This document shows positions 25,116 to 34,074 of a stretch of 64,000 bases of DNA, one piece after another. The translations under genes and the position numbers were made by a program. Source of the DNA: Aquabacterium sp. (GTDB lineage: Bacteria > Pseudomonadota > Gammaproteobacteria > Burkholderiales > Burkholderiaceae_C); the NCBI RefSeq assembly GCF_030652515.1, contig NZ_JAUSAR010000116.1, positions 1 through 64,000 on the forward strand. Reading direction: 5' to 3'. Within the stretch, counting starts at the first letter, position 1. The number at the start of each line of letters is the position of its first letter. The notes under the pieces were generated by a model. That model was given only the letters and a program-made list of their open reading frames with translations, did not search any database and was not told the DNA's origin.

Positions 25116-26951
25116 TCAGCGATTGCTCTCGTTGACGATCACCCATTGGCCATCGATCAGTTTCCAGGTCAGTGCCTTGAAGCTGCTGTCCTTGAAGTTT
25201 TGCGATGTGTAGTTCTGGGTGAAGCTGGTGACCACGGCGTCGCCTCGGGCTTCGGCCTTGACCTGATTCAGCTGGACCTCGATGGGGCCGGATTTGCTGA
25301 GCAGGCGGCGGCGTTCATTGATCCATTTGGCCGAGGTCGAGCGCGCGGGGGCGAAGTCCTTGGCGTAAAAACCCATGTAGCGGTCGATGTCCTTGGCGGC
25401 CCAGGCGCTGGCCCAGGCGCGAAGGCGTTCGGTCACCGTGGGGACGGCCGCGATGGCGGGTGACGATGCCGTGCTGGCCACCACGGGCGTCGCGCTGGCA
25501 ACCGCCGGGCCGCTCAACTTCTTGGCGCGGTTGTTCAGTTCTTCGCGGTTGATGGTGGGCGCGTCAATGTTGATGGCCGGGCAGCGCTGGGCGGCGTCTT
25601 CGGCCGCTTGCCAGTTCTGACCACGCTCGTTGGCGGTGTCCGCGCTGGGGTTCAGGCCCAGGTTGGCCGTCAGCGAGTTCTTGGCCGCGTGGGTGCGAGC
25701 AAAAGCCAGTTGCAGGTCGGCTTCTGCATTCACATAGGCGCGCTTGGCGGTGTACAGCTCGTTTTCGGAGTTCAGCAAGTCGAGCAGACTGCGTTGGCCG
25801 ATGTCGAATTGTTGGCGGTAGGCGTCGCGGGCCTTCTCAATGGCCAGCACATTGCGGTCCAGGGCGGTCAGCTGATCCTTCAGCTTTTGGATGTCGTTGT
25901 GGGCGATGGCGGCGGTCTGGCGCACGTCGCGGCAGGCCTTGTCGCGTTGGTCGGCGGCCTGGTTGACCAGGTTGGCCAGCTGGCGGGCGCGGGCCTGGTC
26001 GGACCCACCGTTGTAGAGGTTCCAGGACATCAGGATCTCGGCGGAGGTGTCGCGCTTCTGGGTTTCGATGCCATCGAAGTTCTTGCCAACGCCGCTGCGC
26101 ACGCGGGCTTCCACCTTGGGTTGGTAGTTGCTTTTCTGGCCCGAGGCCTGGGCTTTGGCGGCGCGCAGGTTTTCAACGGCGGCTTCCACCGTGGCGCTGC
26201 CGATCACGGCTTGGTTGGTGGTGTCTTCGCTGCTGCTTGAAATGCCTTTGTCCAGGCCTTGAACAGCCGCCTGGTTGCTGGCGGGGGCTTCACCCACGAC
26301 GCGCAGGTAGCGGGCACTGACGTCGTGCAGGTTGGCGGCTTCGGTGGTGAGGTTGGAATCGGCCAGTGCCAGGCGGGCGTTGGCTTGCTCCGAGTCAACG
26401 CCTCGCCCCACGCCGGCTTTGACCTTGGACTGCAGTTGGTCTTGCACGTAGCGGTGCTGCACGTAGTTGTCCTGGGCCAGCTCCACCAGCCTGCGGTAGC
26501 GCTGCACGTCGATGTAGGCGCGGGAGGCTTCCAGGGCGGCCTCTTCGGTGGCGGACAGGAATTCGAAATAGCGGGTGAGCTTGGCATGCCCCAGGCGTTC
26601 GACTTCACGCCGTGTTTGCAAACCGTCCCACAGCACCTGGTTGGCACTCAATGCCACGCCATTGCGGTTGAGGCTTTGAGATTCAGGGGTGCGGTTGGTG
26701 ATGCGGTCACTGTCGCGGCCCACGCTGGCCGACAGGTCCACCCGGGGCAGGTAGCCGCCTCGGGCAACGCTGATCTCGTCGGTGGCGGCGCGCAGGGCGT
26801 TCAAGCGCGCGGTGACTTCAGGGTTGCTGTCGATGGCTTTCTGGGCCGCAGCGCTCAGGCCTGTGTTGGGCGCGGTCTGGGCCTGTGCGGCGAGCGCGAA
26901 GGCGGCCAAAGCAATGGCGGTCATGCCATGTTGGAAAGTCGCTTTTTTCAA
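25116..26951 (-). CDS. TolC-family outer-membrane channel (LapE role) with C-terminal NTF2-like domain
   Basis: About 611 residues. I choose TTG 26951 as start: it follows a GAGGT ribosome site and yields a classic signal peptide (MKKATFQHGMTAIALAAFALAAQA). The central ~440 residues carry two outer-membrane efflux (OEP) repeats with long helices (VEARVRSGVGKNFDG; SLLDLLNSENELYTAKRAYVNAEADLQLA). After an Ala/Thr/Val-rich linker, the last ~110 residues (RLRAWASAWAAKDIDRYMGFYAKDF ... GQWVIVNESN) form an NTF2/SnoaL-like domain that ordinary TolC lacks. Divergent from lapG/lapD and near lapB/lapC genes, it is the expected exit channel for an RTX/Lap adhesin. What the extra domain binds is unknown. 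Confidence 0.88.
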   Translation of the reverse strand: MKKATFQHGMTAIALAAFALAAQAQTAPNTGLSAAAQKAIDSNPEVTARLNALRAATDEISVARGGYLPRVDLSASVGRDSDRITNRTPESQSLNRNGVALSANQVLWDGLQTRREVERLGHAKLTRYFEFLSATEEAALEASRAYIDVQRYRRLVELAQDNYVQHRYVQDQLQSKVKAGVGRGVDSEQANARLALADSNLTTEAANLHDVSARYLRVVGEAPASNQAAVQGLDKGISSSSEDTTNQAVIGSATVEAAVENLRAAKAQASGQKSNYQPKVEARVRSGVGKNFDGIETQKRDTSAEILMSWNLYNGGSDQARARQLANLVNQAADQRDKACRDVRQTAAIAHNDIQKLKDQLTALDRNVLAIEKARDAYRQQFDIGQRSLLDLLNSENELYTAKRAYVNAEADLQLAFARTHAAKNSLTANLGLNPSADTANERGQNWQAAEDAAQRCPAINIDAPTINREELNNRAKKLSGPAVASATPVVASTASSPAIAAVPTVTERLRAWASAWAAKDIDRYMGFYAKDFAPARSTSAKWINERRRLLSKSGPIEVQLNQVKAEARGDAVVTSFTQNYTSQNFKDSSFKALTWKLIDGQWVIVNESNR

Positions 26952-27161
26952 ATCTGACCTCGTTCCTGGGGTTGTGGCCGCAAAAGCCTTGGGCAAAGCA
27001 CGCTCATTTTGTCATCAATCGTTACATGAGCATTCACCCATTTCGGTGATTTCGCGCCAGAAGTGGCCTCGGAGCGGGACGGGCATCAAGTTTGGGCGGG
27101 GGCTGTCGATTCAGTGAGGTGACTGTTGGCGACCTTGACCCTTGACTGAGCCCCCATTGGA

Positions 27162-27878
27162 ATGAGCCTGGCCCGTGCCGCATTGACATTGCCCTTGAAG
27201 GGAGGCTGGCCGGGGCGGGGTGTTGCAAGCACGTTCGGGGCCTGGCTGGTGCGCTGGATGGTGGTGGGCAGCTTGCTGATCGGGCCCGTTGGCAGTGCTT
27301 TTGAGTCTCAAAAGATCATGTCGGCGGCGCAACGGATGGGGCCGAGCACGGCCAATCAGGCCCAGGCCCTGATCCAGGAGGTCGCCGAGGCCGCCTCCAG
27401 CGACGAAGCCAGTCGCCTCAAGCGCATCAATTCATTTTTCAACCGCCGCGTGGAATACCGTGATGACCGTGACGTCTGGGGGCAGGTTGACTACTGGGCC
27501 ACGCCGCTGGAAATGCTGAACAAGGGCGCTGGCGATTGCGAGGACTATGCCATTGGCAAGTATTTGTCCCTGATCGCGGCGGGCGTGCCTGCGGCGAAGA
27601 TGAGGCTGGTTTATGTGCGGGCCGAGCTGGGTGGTGCGATCCTGGCGCACATGGTGCTGGCTTACTATCCTGAGCCCCTGGCCGAGCCTTTGATCCTGGA
27701 TAACCTGATCACGGACATCCGGCCCGCGTCCAGGAGGCCGGATTTGGCGCCTGTTTTCAGCTTCAATGCCGAAGGTTTGTGGCAAGGTGTGGGCAGTACC
27801 ACGGCTGGGGATCCGGTGGCACGTCTTTCGCGCTGGCGAGAGGTGTTGACCAAGACACGGGCGGAGGGTTGGTGGTGA
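27162..27878 (+). CDS. lapG: Periplasmic transglutaminase-like cysteine protease LapG
   Basis: 238 residues from ATG 27162. A hydrophobic export segment spans about 24-45 (cut near GSA). The papain-like triad of the BTLCP family is visible: Cys126 in GAGDCEDYA, His163 in LAHMVLAYY and Asp180 in LILDNLI; the acidic residues beside Cys126 match the calcium site known in LapG. In Pseudomonas, LapG cuts the N-terminal retention module of the LapA adhesin, releasing cells from biofilm, unless LapD holds it. lapD starts 22 bp downstream, so the pair is an operon, opposite to the TolC-like gene. Confidence 0.93.
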   Translation: MSLARAALTLPLKGGWPGRGVASTFGAWLVRWMVVGSLLIGPVGSAFESQKIMSAAQRMGPSTANQAQALIQEVAEAASSDEASRLKRINSFFNRRVEYRDDRDVWGQVDYWATPLEMLNKGAGDCEDYAIGKYLSLIAAGVPAAKMRLVYVRAELGGAILAHMVLAYYPEPLAEPLILDNLITDIRPASRRPDLAPVFSFNAEGLWQGVGSTTAGDPVARLSRWREVLTKTRAEGWW

Positions 27879-27900
27879 TGTGGATGACAAGGGACACTGC

Positions 27901-29814
27901 ATGTCGCTGATTCGTCAGATCTGGCTGCTGTTGGTGGTGACGCTGCTGATGGCTTTTCTGGGCAGCTTCGCGGTCTGGATGGTTTCGTCGCGGAACTATC
28001 TGGAGACGCAGTTGCGCCTGAAAAACGCGGACAACGCCCAGTCCTTGGCCTTGGGGCTGTCGCAGCAAAAGGGCGATCTGGCCTTGATGGACCTGGTGGT
28101 GGCGGCCCAGTTCGACACCGGCTTCTACAAGCGCATCTCGCTGCGGGATCCGCGCGGGCAGGTGGTGTCCAACCACGAGGCCGACCAAAAGCGCACCGAT
28201 TCACACGCGCCGACCTGGTTCGTGAACATGCTGTCGATCGATTCCACGCCAGGTGTGGCGCAGGTGTCCGATGGCTGGCGCGCCTTGGGCTCGGTGGAGG
28301 TGGTCAGCCATTCGTCGTTTGCCGATGACCAGTTGTGGCAAGGCAGCATCACCACGGCGATGTGGTTGGCGGCGTTGGGGGCCTTGGCGGGCCTGGGTGC
28401 CAGCTTCGGGGTGCGCGCCATTCGCCGGCCGCTGGATGCCACCGTCGGGCAGGCCCAGGCCTTGATGGAGCGGCGTTTCATCACGGTCGAGGAGCCCCGG
28501 GTACCCGAGTTGGCGCGTTTGAGCCAGGCCATGAACGCGGTGGTCGAGCGGCTCAAGTCTCAGTTTGACGACCAGGCTTTTCAGGTGGAGCAGTTGCGCA
28601 AGCAGGCGCATTGCGACCCATTGACTGGCCTGTCCAACCGGACGCACTTTGTGGCTCAGCTGGGTGCTGCCTTGAACAACGATGAGGGTTCGGGCCGCGG
28701 TTTGCTGTGCATGATCCGCGTGGTGGACCTGGCCATGGTCAACCGGGTGATGGGGCACCGGCAGACCGATGTGTTGCTGCAGAAGCTGGCGGCGGTGCTG
28801 AATGAGGTGTCGGTGGGCGTGGTGGGCATGGCCATCGGGCGCCTGAATGGCGGCGATTTCGCGGTGTGCCTGACGCACGACGACGTGCCTTTGCCCCAGC
28901 CTGAGCATTACGCCGACGCCATCAAACGTGCTTTTGCCGAGCTGGGCACGAGTGCCAGTGTGGTGGTGGGTGCCACACACTGGGAGCGTGGTGTGGCCAT
29001 GCAGCAGGTGTTGGCCGCAGCCGATTCGGCCCTGGCTCGTGCTGAGAGCCGTGGCGGCTTCGCGGTGGAGTTGTCGCAGTTGAGTCCGGCGTCTGAATCG
29101 GCCATGGGCGAGGATGAGTGGCGCCGCCGCATGAGTTCTGCCTTACTCGAAGACCGTTTACTGTTGGTGCGCTTCCCCTTGCTGGACCGTGAGTCAAAGC
29201 TGGTGCATCACGAGTCGCCGATGCGCATGCAGTTGGAGCCGGGTGGGCCGTTCGAATCCGCAGCGCATTGGTTGCCCATGGCTTTGCGTTGCAACCTGAT
29301 TTCGCAGATTGACGAAGCCGCGGTGGCCCTGGCCTTGTCGCAGATCGCGTCTGACCAGCAGCCGCGCGGGGTCAACTTGTCGCCCGCGTCTTTGCTGGAC
29401 AGTGGTTTCGTGCCGCGTCTGCGTGCGCGTCTGGCCGAAGCGCCCGACGAGGCTCAGTTTTTGTGGCTTGAGGTCTCGGAAGTGGCGGCGGTCGAGCGTT
29501 TTGAACTGGTGCGAGAGCTGTGCAAGCAGTTGCGTCCGCTGGGCGCCCGCATTGGACTGGAGCACGCCGGTGAGCGCCTGACGCGCATCGAGTTCCTGTT
29601 CGAGGCGGGCCTGGACTACGTCAAGCTGGACGCCTCGGTGGTGCAGGGTGTGGCGCAGGACCTGGCGCGTGCGGCCTTTGTGGCGGCCACGGCGTCCATG
29701 CTGCATGGCCTGGGTTTGCAGGTTTACGCGGAAGGCGTGACCGAGCTTGAAGACATTCCCGCCTTGATCAATTGCGGCATCGATGGGGTGACCGGGCCGG
29801 CCGTCAAGGAATGA
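27901..29814 (+). CDS. lapD: Inner-membrane c-di-GMP receptor LapD (degenerate GGDEF-EAL)
   Basis: About 637 residues from ATG 27901, which has AAGGGA six bases upstream; a GTG at 27880 lacks such a site. Membrane helix (MSLIRQIWLLLVVTLLMAFLGSFAVW), periplasmic LapD/MoxY domain (about 30-150), second helix (SITTAMWLAALGALAGLGASFG), HAMP, then GGDEF and EAL domains. Both catalytic signatures are broken: the GGDEF motif reads NGGDF (about 316-320) and EAL reads ESP (about 438-440), as expected for a receptor rather than an enzyme. KLDASVVQGV and AEGVTELED keep the EAL fold. When c-di-GMP is bound it should sequester LapG. Convergent with the HlyD gene (16 bp). Confidence 0.93.
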   Translation: MSLIRQIWLLLVVTLLMAFLGSFAVWMVSSRNYLETQLRLKNADNAQSLALGLSQQKGDLALMDLVVAAQFDTGFYKRISLRDPRGQVVSNHEADQKRTDSHAPTWFVNMLSIDSTPGVAQVSDGWRALGSVEVVSHSSFADDQLWQGSITTAMWLAALGALAGLGASFGVRAIRRPLDATVGQAQALMERRFITVEEPRVPELARLSQAMNAVVERLKSQFDDQAFQVEQLRKQAHCDPLTGLSNRTHFVAQLGAALNNDEGSGRGLLCMIRVVDLAMVNRVMGHRQTDVLLQKLAAVLNEVSVGVVGMAIGRLNGGDFAVCLTHDDVPLPQPEHYADAIKRAFAELGTSASVVVGATHWERGVAMQQVLAAADSALARAESRGGFAVELSQLSPASESAMGEDEWRRRMSSALLEDRLLLVRFPLLDRESKLVHHESPMRMQLEPGGPFESAAHWLPMALRCNLISQIDEAAVALALSQIASDQQPRGVNLSPASLLDSGFVPRLRARLAEAPDEAQFLWLEVSEVAAVERFELVRELCKQLRPLGARIGLEHAGERLTRIEFLFEAGLDYVKLDASVVQGVAQDLARAAFVAATASMLHGLGLQVYAEGVTELEDIPALINCGIDGVTGPAVKE

Positions 29815-29830
29815 GGCGGCGGGTTCTTCT

Positions 29831-31273
29831 TCAGCGCTCTCGCAGCGCGTAGGCCTGCGCTTTGAGCACGGGCTTGAGCAGGTAGGACAGCACCGTTTTC
29901 TTGCCGGTGAGGATGTCCACCTCGGCCGTCATGCCTGGGATGATGGGCATCTTGGCGCTGAAGTTGGCAGCCTTGGTGCGCACGCGCACGACGTAATAGG
30001 TGTTGACGCCGCGCTCGTCGGTGATGGTGTCGGGGCTGATGTTTTCCACGATGGCGTCCATGCCGCCGTAGATGGAAAAGTCGTACGCCGTGAGCTTGAC
30101 GGTGGCGGCCTGACCGGGGTGGATGAAGGCGATGTCGCGCGGTTGCACGCGGGCTTCCAGCACCAGGGCATCGTCCAGCGGCACGATTTCCAGGATGTCT
30201 TTGCCAGGCTGCACCACGCCGCCCACGGTGTTGGCCAGCAGGCGCTGGATGCGACCGCGAACCGGCGACTTCACCTGGGCTTTGTCGACCTTGTCGGCCA
30301 AGGCCACAGCGCCTTCGTTCAGGGCGTTGAGCTTGCCCAGCACGTCCGACAAATCCTTGCGGACCTCGTTGCGGAAGGTGAGTTCGGTTTCCTGGATCTT
30401 GCGTTGCGCTTCATTGATGGCGGCCATCACGCGGCCGCTTTGCGCGCCAGCTTGCTCCATGTCGCCCCTGGCCTTGCTGACGTCACGCTCCAGCCTCAGC
30501 ACTTCCACTTCAGAAACTGCACCGGTGGCCAGCAAGGGGCGGGTCTTGGCCAGCTCCTGTTGCGACAGATCCAGGGTGCGCACAGCGGATTCGCGGCGTG
30601 AGCGCATTTCGCTCAACTCTTGCTGCCGCTGTGCCAGTTGTTGTTGGTTGATGCCGATCATGGAGGCCAGTTCAGCGCGCTTGGCATCGTAGAGCTGGCG
30701 TTCCTCGTCGACGATGCGCAGTTCGTCGGCGTTGTCGGTGGTGGGCGTGGGCGGCGCAAAGGCCCCGCCTTCGGCCAGTGCTTTCAAGCGGGCGAGCTTG
30801 GTGCGCAGTGCAAAGGCGTTGGCGTTGCTTTCGCGCATGCCGGAGGTGGCCCGGGTTTCGTCAATCTTCAGCAGCAACTGGCCTTGCTCGACCACCTGGC
30901 CTTCCTTGACCAGGATCTCCGACACCACACCGCCGTCGTAAGACTGGATGACCTGCAGTTGCCGCGAGGGGATGACCTTGGCCTCGCCCTTGGTGACTTC
31001 ATCGATCTCGGCGACGGCGGCCCAGACGATCAGACCCAGCACCACGAACATGGCTGAGCGCACCAGGGTCTGGGCGCGGTAGGTGCCGTGGGTGGACATG
31101 ACCGCATCGGCGTCCAGCTCGAAGCTGCGCATGCCGGCGGCCTGGGCGGATTCGGCGGTGACGCGCGGCCCGGCGATGTGGTCCAGCAACCAATCGGTGG
31201 CGGGCGCGGTGAAGCGCCGGATCGACTCCAGCACGGCGATCATCACTTGGCCCAGTTTCATGAGTGTCTTCAT
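29831..31273 (-). CDS. lapC: Type I secretion membrane-fusion protein (HlyD family, LapC role)
   Basis: 480 residues from ATG 31273, AAGG 8 bases upstream. One membrane helix (SAMFVVLGLIVWAAVAEIDEVTKGEAKVIPS), a lipoyl-like half-motif (IQSYDGGVVSEILVKEGQVVEQGQLLLKID), a long coiled-coil hairpin (about 130-310), the second half-motif (VKSPVRGRIQRLLANTVGGVVQPG) and a beta-barrel/C-terminal domain (ISPDTITDERGVNTYYVVRV; IIPGMTAEVDILTGKKTVLSYLLKP). This is the TIGR01843-type adaptor linking an ABC exporter to a TolC channel. It lies 21 bp after the exporter gene. Substrate is presumed to be a LapA-like adhesin, not encoded here. Confidence 0.93.
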   Translation of the reverse strand: MKTLMKLGQVMIAVLESIRRFTAPATDWLLDHIAGPRVTAESAQAAGMRSFELDADAVMSTHGTYRAQTLVRSAMFVVLGLIVWAAVAEIDEVTKGEAKVIPSRQLQVIQSYDGGVVSEILVKEGQVVEQGQLLLKIDETRATSGMRESNANAFALRTKLARLKALAEGGAFAPPTPTTDNADELRIVDEERQLYDAKRAELASMIGINQQQLAQRQQELSEMRSRRESAVRTLDLSQQELAKTRPLLATGAVSEVEVLRLERDVSKARGDMEQAGAQSGRVMAAINEAQRKIQETELTFRNEVRKDLSDVLGKLNALNEGAVALADKVDKAQVKSPVRGRIQRLLANTVGGVVQPGKDILEIVPLDDALVLEARVQPRDIAFIHPGQAATVKLTAYDFSIYGGMDAIVENISPDTITDERGVNTYYVVRVRTKAANFSAKMPIIPGMTAEVDILTGKKTVLSYLLKPVLKAQAYALRER

Positions 31274-31294
31274 GGTCGCTGCCTTGGTGCTGCT

Positions 31295-33499
31295 TCAGAC
31301 AGCGCGGGCGATGCGCCCGGACGCCAGTGCCTGCAGGATCTGCTCGCGCGGACCATCGGCCATGACCTTGCCCTGGTCGACCACGATGACGCGGTCGACG
31401 AAAGACAGCATGGAGGTGCGGTGCGTGACCAGCACCACGGTCTTGCCGGCCGAAAACTCTTTCATGCGCTGGGTGACGAAGGCCTCGGTGGAGAAGTCCA
31501 TGGCGCTGGTGGGTTCGTCCAGCAGCAGGATGGGTGCGTTGTGCAGCACCGCGCGGGCGATGCCCACGCCTTGCCGTTGTCCGCCCGACAGCAACTCGCC
31601 ACGCTCGCCCACGGGCATGTCAAAGCCTTGCGGATGGCGGTGGATCATGTCGCTGATGCCGGCCAGCTCGGAGGCTGCCACGATGGCGTCGTCTTGCGCA
31701 TGGGGCATGCCAAAGATGATGTTTTCGCGCAGCGTGCCGAAGAACAAGGTGACGTCTTGCGAGACATAGCCCAAGTTGCGGCGCACGTCGGCGGGGTCGA
31801 GCTGGCGCATGTCGATGCCGTCCAGCAGCACCGCGCCCTGGGCAGGCTGGTACAGGCCCAGGATCAGTTTTTGCAGCGTGGTCTTGCCGGAACCCACCTT
31901 GCCGATCAGGGCGACCTTTTCACCCGGCTTGATCTTGAAGCTGATGTTGTCCAGCGCGGAATCCTGGCGGCCGGGGTAGGCGAACGACACATGGCGAAAT
32001 TCGATCTCGCCCTTGATCTCGCGGCGTTCCACGAAGTTGGTGCCCAGGGGGCGCTCCACCGGCTGGTCCATGATCTTGTTGAGCGACTCCATCGCGGTGA
32101 CAGCGCCCTGGTACTGCATCAGCAGGCCCACGATCTGACCTGCGGGTGCCAGCGCGCGGCCCGCCAGCATGGTCGCGGCGATCAATCCGCCCATGGTCAG
32201 GCTCTTGTCGGTGATCAGGTACACGCCGATCAAAATGATGGCGACCGAGACCAGTTGTTGCAGGCTGGCCGTGGTGTACATGGCACTGGACGACAACCCG
32301 CGCATGCGCACGTTCAGCTTGGCGAGGTACTGGTTGGCGCGCTCCCAACGGGCCTGGATCAGGCCTTCGGCGCCTTGCGATTTGATGGTCTCGATGCCGG
32401 TCAGGCTTTCCACCAGCGTGGCATTGCGTTGGGCCGACGCCTGGTAGGTGCTTTGCGACAACTCGTGCAGGCGGTGCTGCAGCACATAGCCTGCCACCAG
32501 GATGAAGGTGAACACCAGCACCACCGGGATCACCAGCCACAGCGAGATCCAGCCAATGACGACCACGAACAGCAAGGCGAAGGGCAGGTCGACCAGGGCA
32601 GTGACGGTGCTGGAGGCGATGAAATCGCGCACTTGCTCGAAGCCACGCAGGTTGGCCGCGAAGGAGCCCACCGACTGCGGTCGATTCTCCAGTTTCATGC
32701 CCAGCACGCGCTCCATCAGCGTGGCCGAGATTTGCACATCGATGCGCGCGCTGGCCTCGTCCACAAAGTGGCTGCGCAACAGGCGCATGGCCAGGTCCGA
32801 GGCCTGCACCAGCATCACGCCGATGGCCAGCGCCCACAGGGTTTCGACAGCGTGGTTGGGCACCACCCGGTCATACACGTTCATCGAAAAAATGGGAAAG
32901 GCCAGGGCGAACAGGTTGATCAGCAGGGCGGCCGACAGCACGTCACGGTAGACAAAGCGCTGGGCCAGCACGGCGCCCCAGAACCAGTGGCCGGTTTTGG
33001 TGTCGCGCACTTCAGGCGTGCGCTCGTCGAATCTGAAATGGGGCCGGGCGAACAACACGATGCCGCTGTAACGCGCGGCCATCTCCTGCGCGGACAGCTC
33101 GATGCTGCCTTGCCCGGTCTCCGGCAGCAGCACCTTGGCCTTGCCCTGGGCATCCTGGCTGAGCAGCACGCAAGCCTGGTTGTCCTTGAGGACCAGGATC
33201 GCGGGCAGGGTCTTGTCGTCGATGTCTTTCAGGCTCAGGCGCTGCAGCTTGGCGGCCAGGCCAGCCCGTGCGGCAGCCCGTTCGCCCAGTGCCAAGGGCA
33301 GGGGGCCTTTGTCCATCGGCAGCCCGGCTGACAAGGAGGCGCGGGTGGCCGCATGGCCATGCAGCCGTGCCACTTCGATCAGGCAATCCAGCAGTGGGTC
33401 GGGGGCGATCAGATCCTCGCGCAGGCGAGCCGTGGCGTCAGCAGGCGATGTGCTGGATGGCGGCATGACCGCGGCAATGGGTTCCTGGGGCTTGTTCAC
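31295..33499 (-). CDS. lapB: Type I secretion ABC transporter/ATPase (LapB role)
   Basis: 734 residues from GTG 33499, whose codon directly follows the Nudix stop (TGAGTG). Residues ~30-150 form a C39-like domain lacking the catalytic Cys, as in RTX exporters that do not cut a leader. Then a six-helix transmembrane domain (about 175-450) and the nucleotide-binding domain: Walker A GKVGSGKTT, Q-loop YVSQDVTLF, signature LSGGQRQ, Walker B ILLLDEPTSAMD, and the His-loop THR. It fits TIGR03375 (LssB/LapB) from memory. With the adaptor and TolC-like channel it makes a complete type I system. No ribosome site is evident before the GTG, consistent with coupling to the upstream gene. Confidence 0.94.
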   Translation of the reverse strand: MNKPQEPIAAVMPPSSTSPADATARLREDLIAPDPLLDCLIEVARLHGHAATRASLSAGLPMDKGPLPLALGERAAARAGLAAKLQRLSLKDIDDKTLPAILVLKDNQACVLLSQDAQGKAKVLLPETGQGSIELSAQEMAARYSGIVLFARPHFRFDERTPEVRDTKTGHWFWGAVLAQRFVYRDVLSAALLINLFALAFPIFSMNVYDRVVPNHAVETLWALAIGVMLVQASDLAMRLLRSHFVDEASARIDVQISATLMERVLGMKLENRPQSVGSFAANLRGFEQVRDFIASSTVTALVDLPFALLFVVVIGWISLWLVIPVVLVFTFILVAGYVLQHRLHELSQSTYQASAQRNATLVESLTGIETIKSQGAEGLIQARWERANQYLAKLNVRMRGLSSSAMYTTASLQQLVSVAIILIGVYLITDKSLTMGGLIAATMLAGRALAPAGQIVGLLMQYQGAVTAMESLNKIMDQPVERPLGTNFVERREIKGEIEFRHVSFAYPGRQDSALDNISFKIKPGEKVALIGKVGSGKTTLQKLILGLYQPAQGAVLLDGIDMRQLDPADVRRNLGYVSQDVTLFFGTLRENIIFGMPHAQDDAIVAASELAGISDMIHRHPQGFDMPVGERGELLSGGQRQGVGIARAVLHNAPILLLDEPTSAMDFSTEAFVTQRMKEFSAGKTVVLVTHRTSMLSFVDRVIVVDQGKVMADGPREQILQALASGRIARAV

Positions 33500-34045
33500 T
33501 CAACGGATATCGGCACAGTGGACGCCAAATTGACCACTTACGCGGTCGGCGTAGTACTTTTCAAGCGTCATGCGGACAGTGCGGAAGGCCAGTTCGTTCC
33601 AGGGGATGTCCTTCTCGCTGAACAATTGGGCCTCGATGGTTTCCGGGCCCGGCGCGAAATCGGTGTCCAGCAGGCGTGCGCGGTAGAAAAAATGCACCTG
33701 GCCGGCCGTCAGCACATTGATCACGCAATACAGGCCTTGCATCTCGAAGTGGGCGCCGGCTTCTTCGTCGGTTTCGCGGGCAGCGCCTTCTTCGGTGCTT
33801 TCGCCCAACTCCATGAAGCCGGCGGGCAAGGTCCAGAAACCTTTGCGAGGCTCGATGTTGCGCCGACACAGTAGCACCTTGTCTTCCCAAATGGGAAGGG
33901 TACCCACCACGTTGAGCGGGTTCACATAGTGGACATGGTGGCAGGCGGGGCAGACCGCGCGCTCCCGGTTGTCGTCATCGGGCACGCGATATTCGACTCG
34001 GGTGCCACAGACTTGACAGTGCTCGATGCGGCGTGAAAAAAGCAT
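33500..34045 (-). CDS. Nudix hydrolase with N-terminal zinc ribbon
   Basis: 181 residues from ATG 34045. A zinc-ribbon (CQVCGTRVEY ... CPACHHVHY) precedes the Nudix domain, with box GFMELGESTEEGAARETDEEAGA (residues about 76-98) matching GX5EX7REUXEEXGU. Zinc-ribbon Nudix proteins such as the NudC-like and ADP-ribose-type groups hydrolyse NADH or ADP-ribose, but the substrate here is uncertain. The frame continues upstream of the ATG without a stop to 34687, but that extension only shadows ubiC and is not protein-like. It lies between ubiC (29 bp) and the exporter gene (adjacent). Confidence 0.9.
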   Translation of the reverse strand: MLFSRRIEHCQVCGTRVEYRVPDDDNRERAVCPACHHVHYVNPLNVVGTLPIWEDKVLLCRRNIEPRKGFWTLPAGFMELGESTEEGAARETDEEAGAHFEMQGLYCVINVLTAGQVHFFYRARLLDTDFAPGPETIEAQLFSEKDIPWNELAFRTVRMTLEKYYADRVSGQFGVHCADIR

Positions 34046-34074
34046 GGGCCTCAGTGTAAGGGCATCAGGCTGGA

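Noticed and set aside
31088..33331. Long open frame (747 codons) on the plus strand opposite the LapB exporter gene
   Set aside because: It is an antisense shadow of a GC-rich gene. The product is His/Gln/Gly-rich without any domain pattern, while the minus strand encodes a full ABC exporter.
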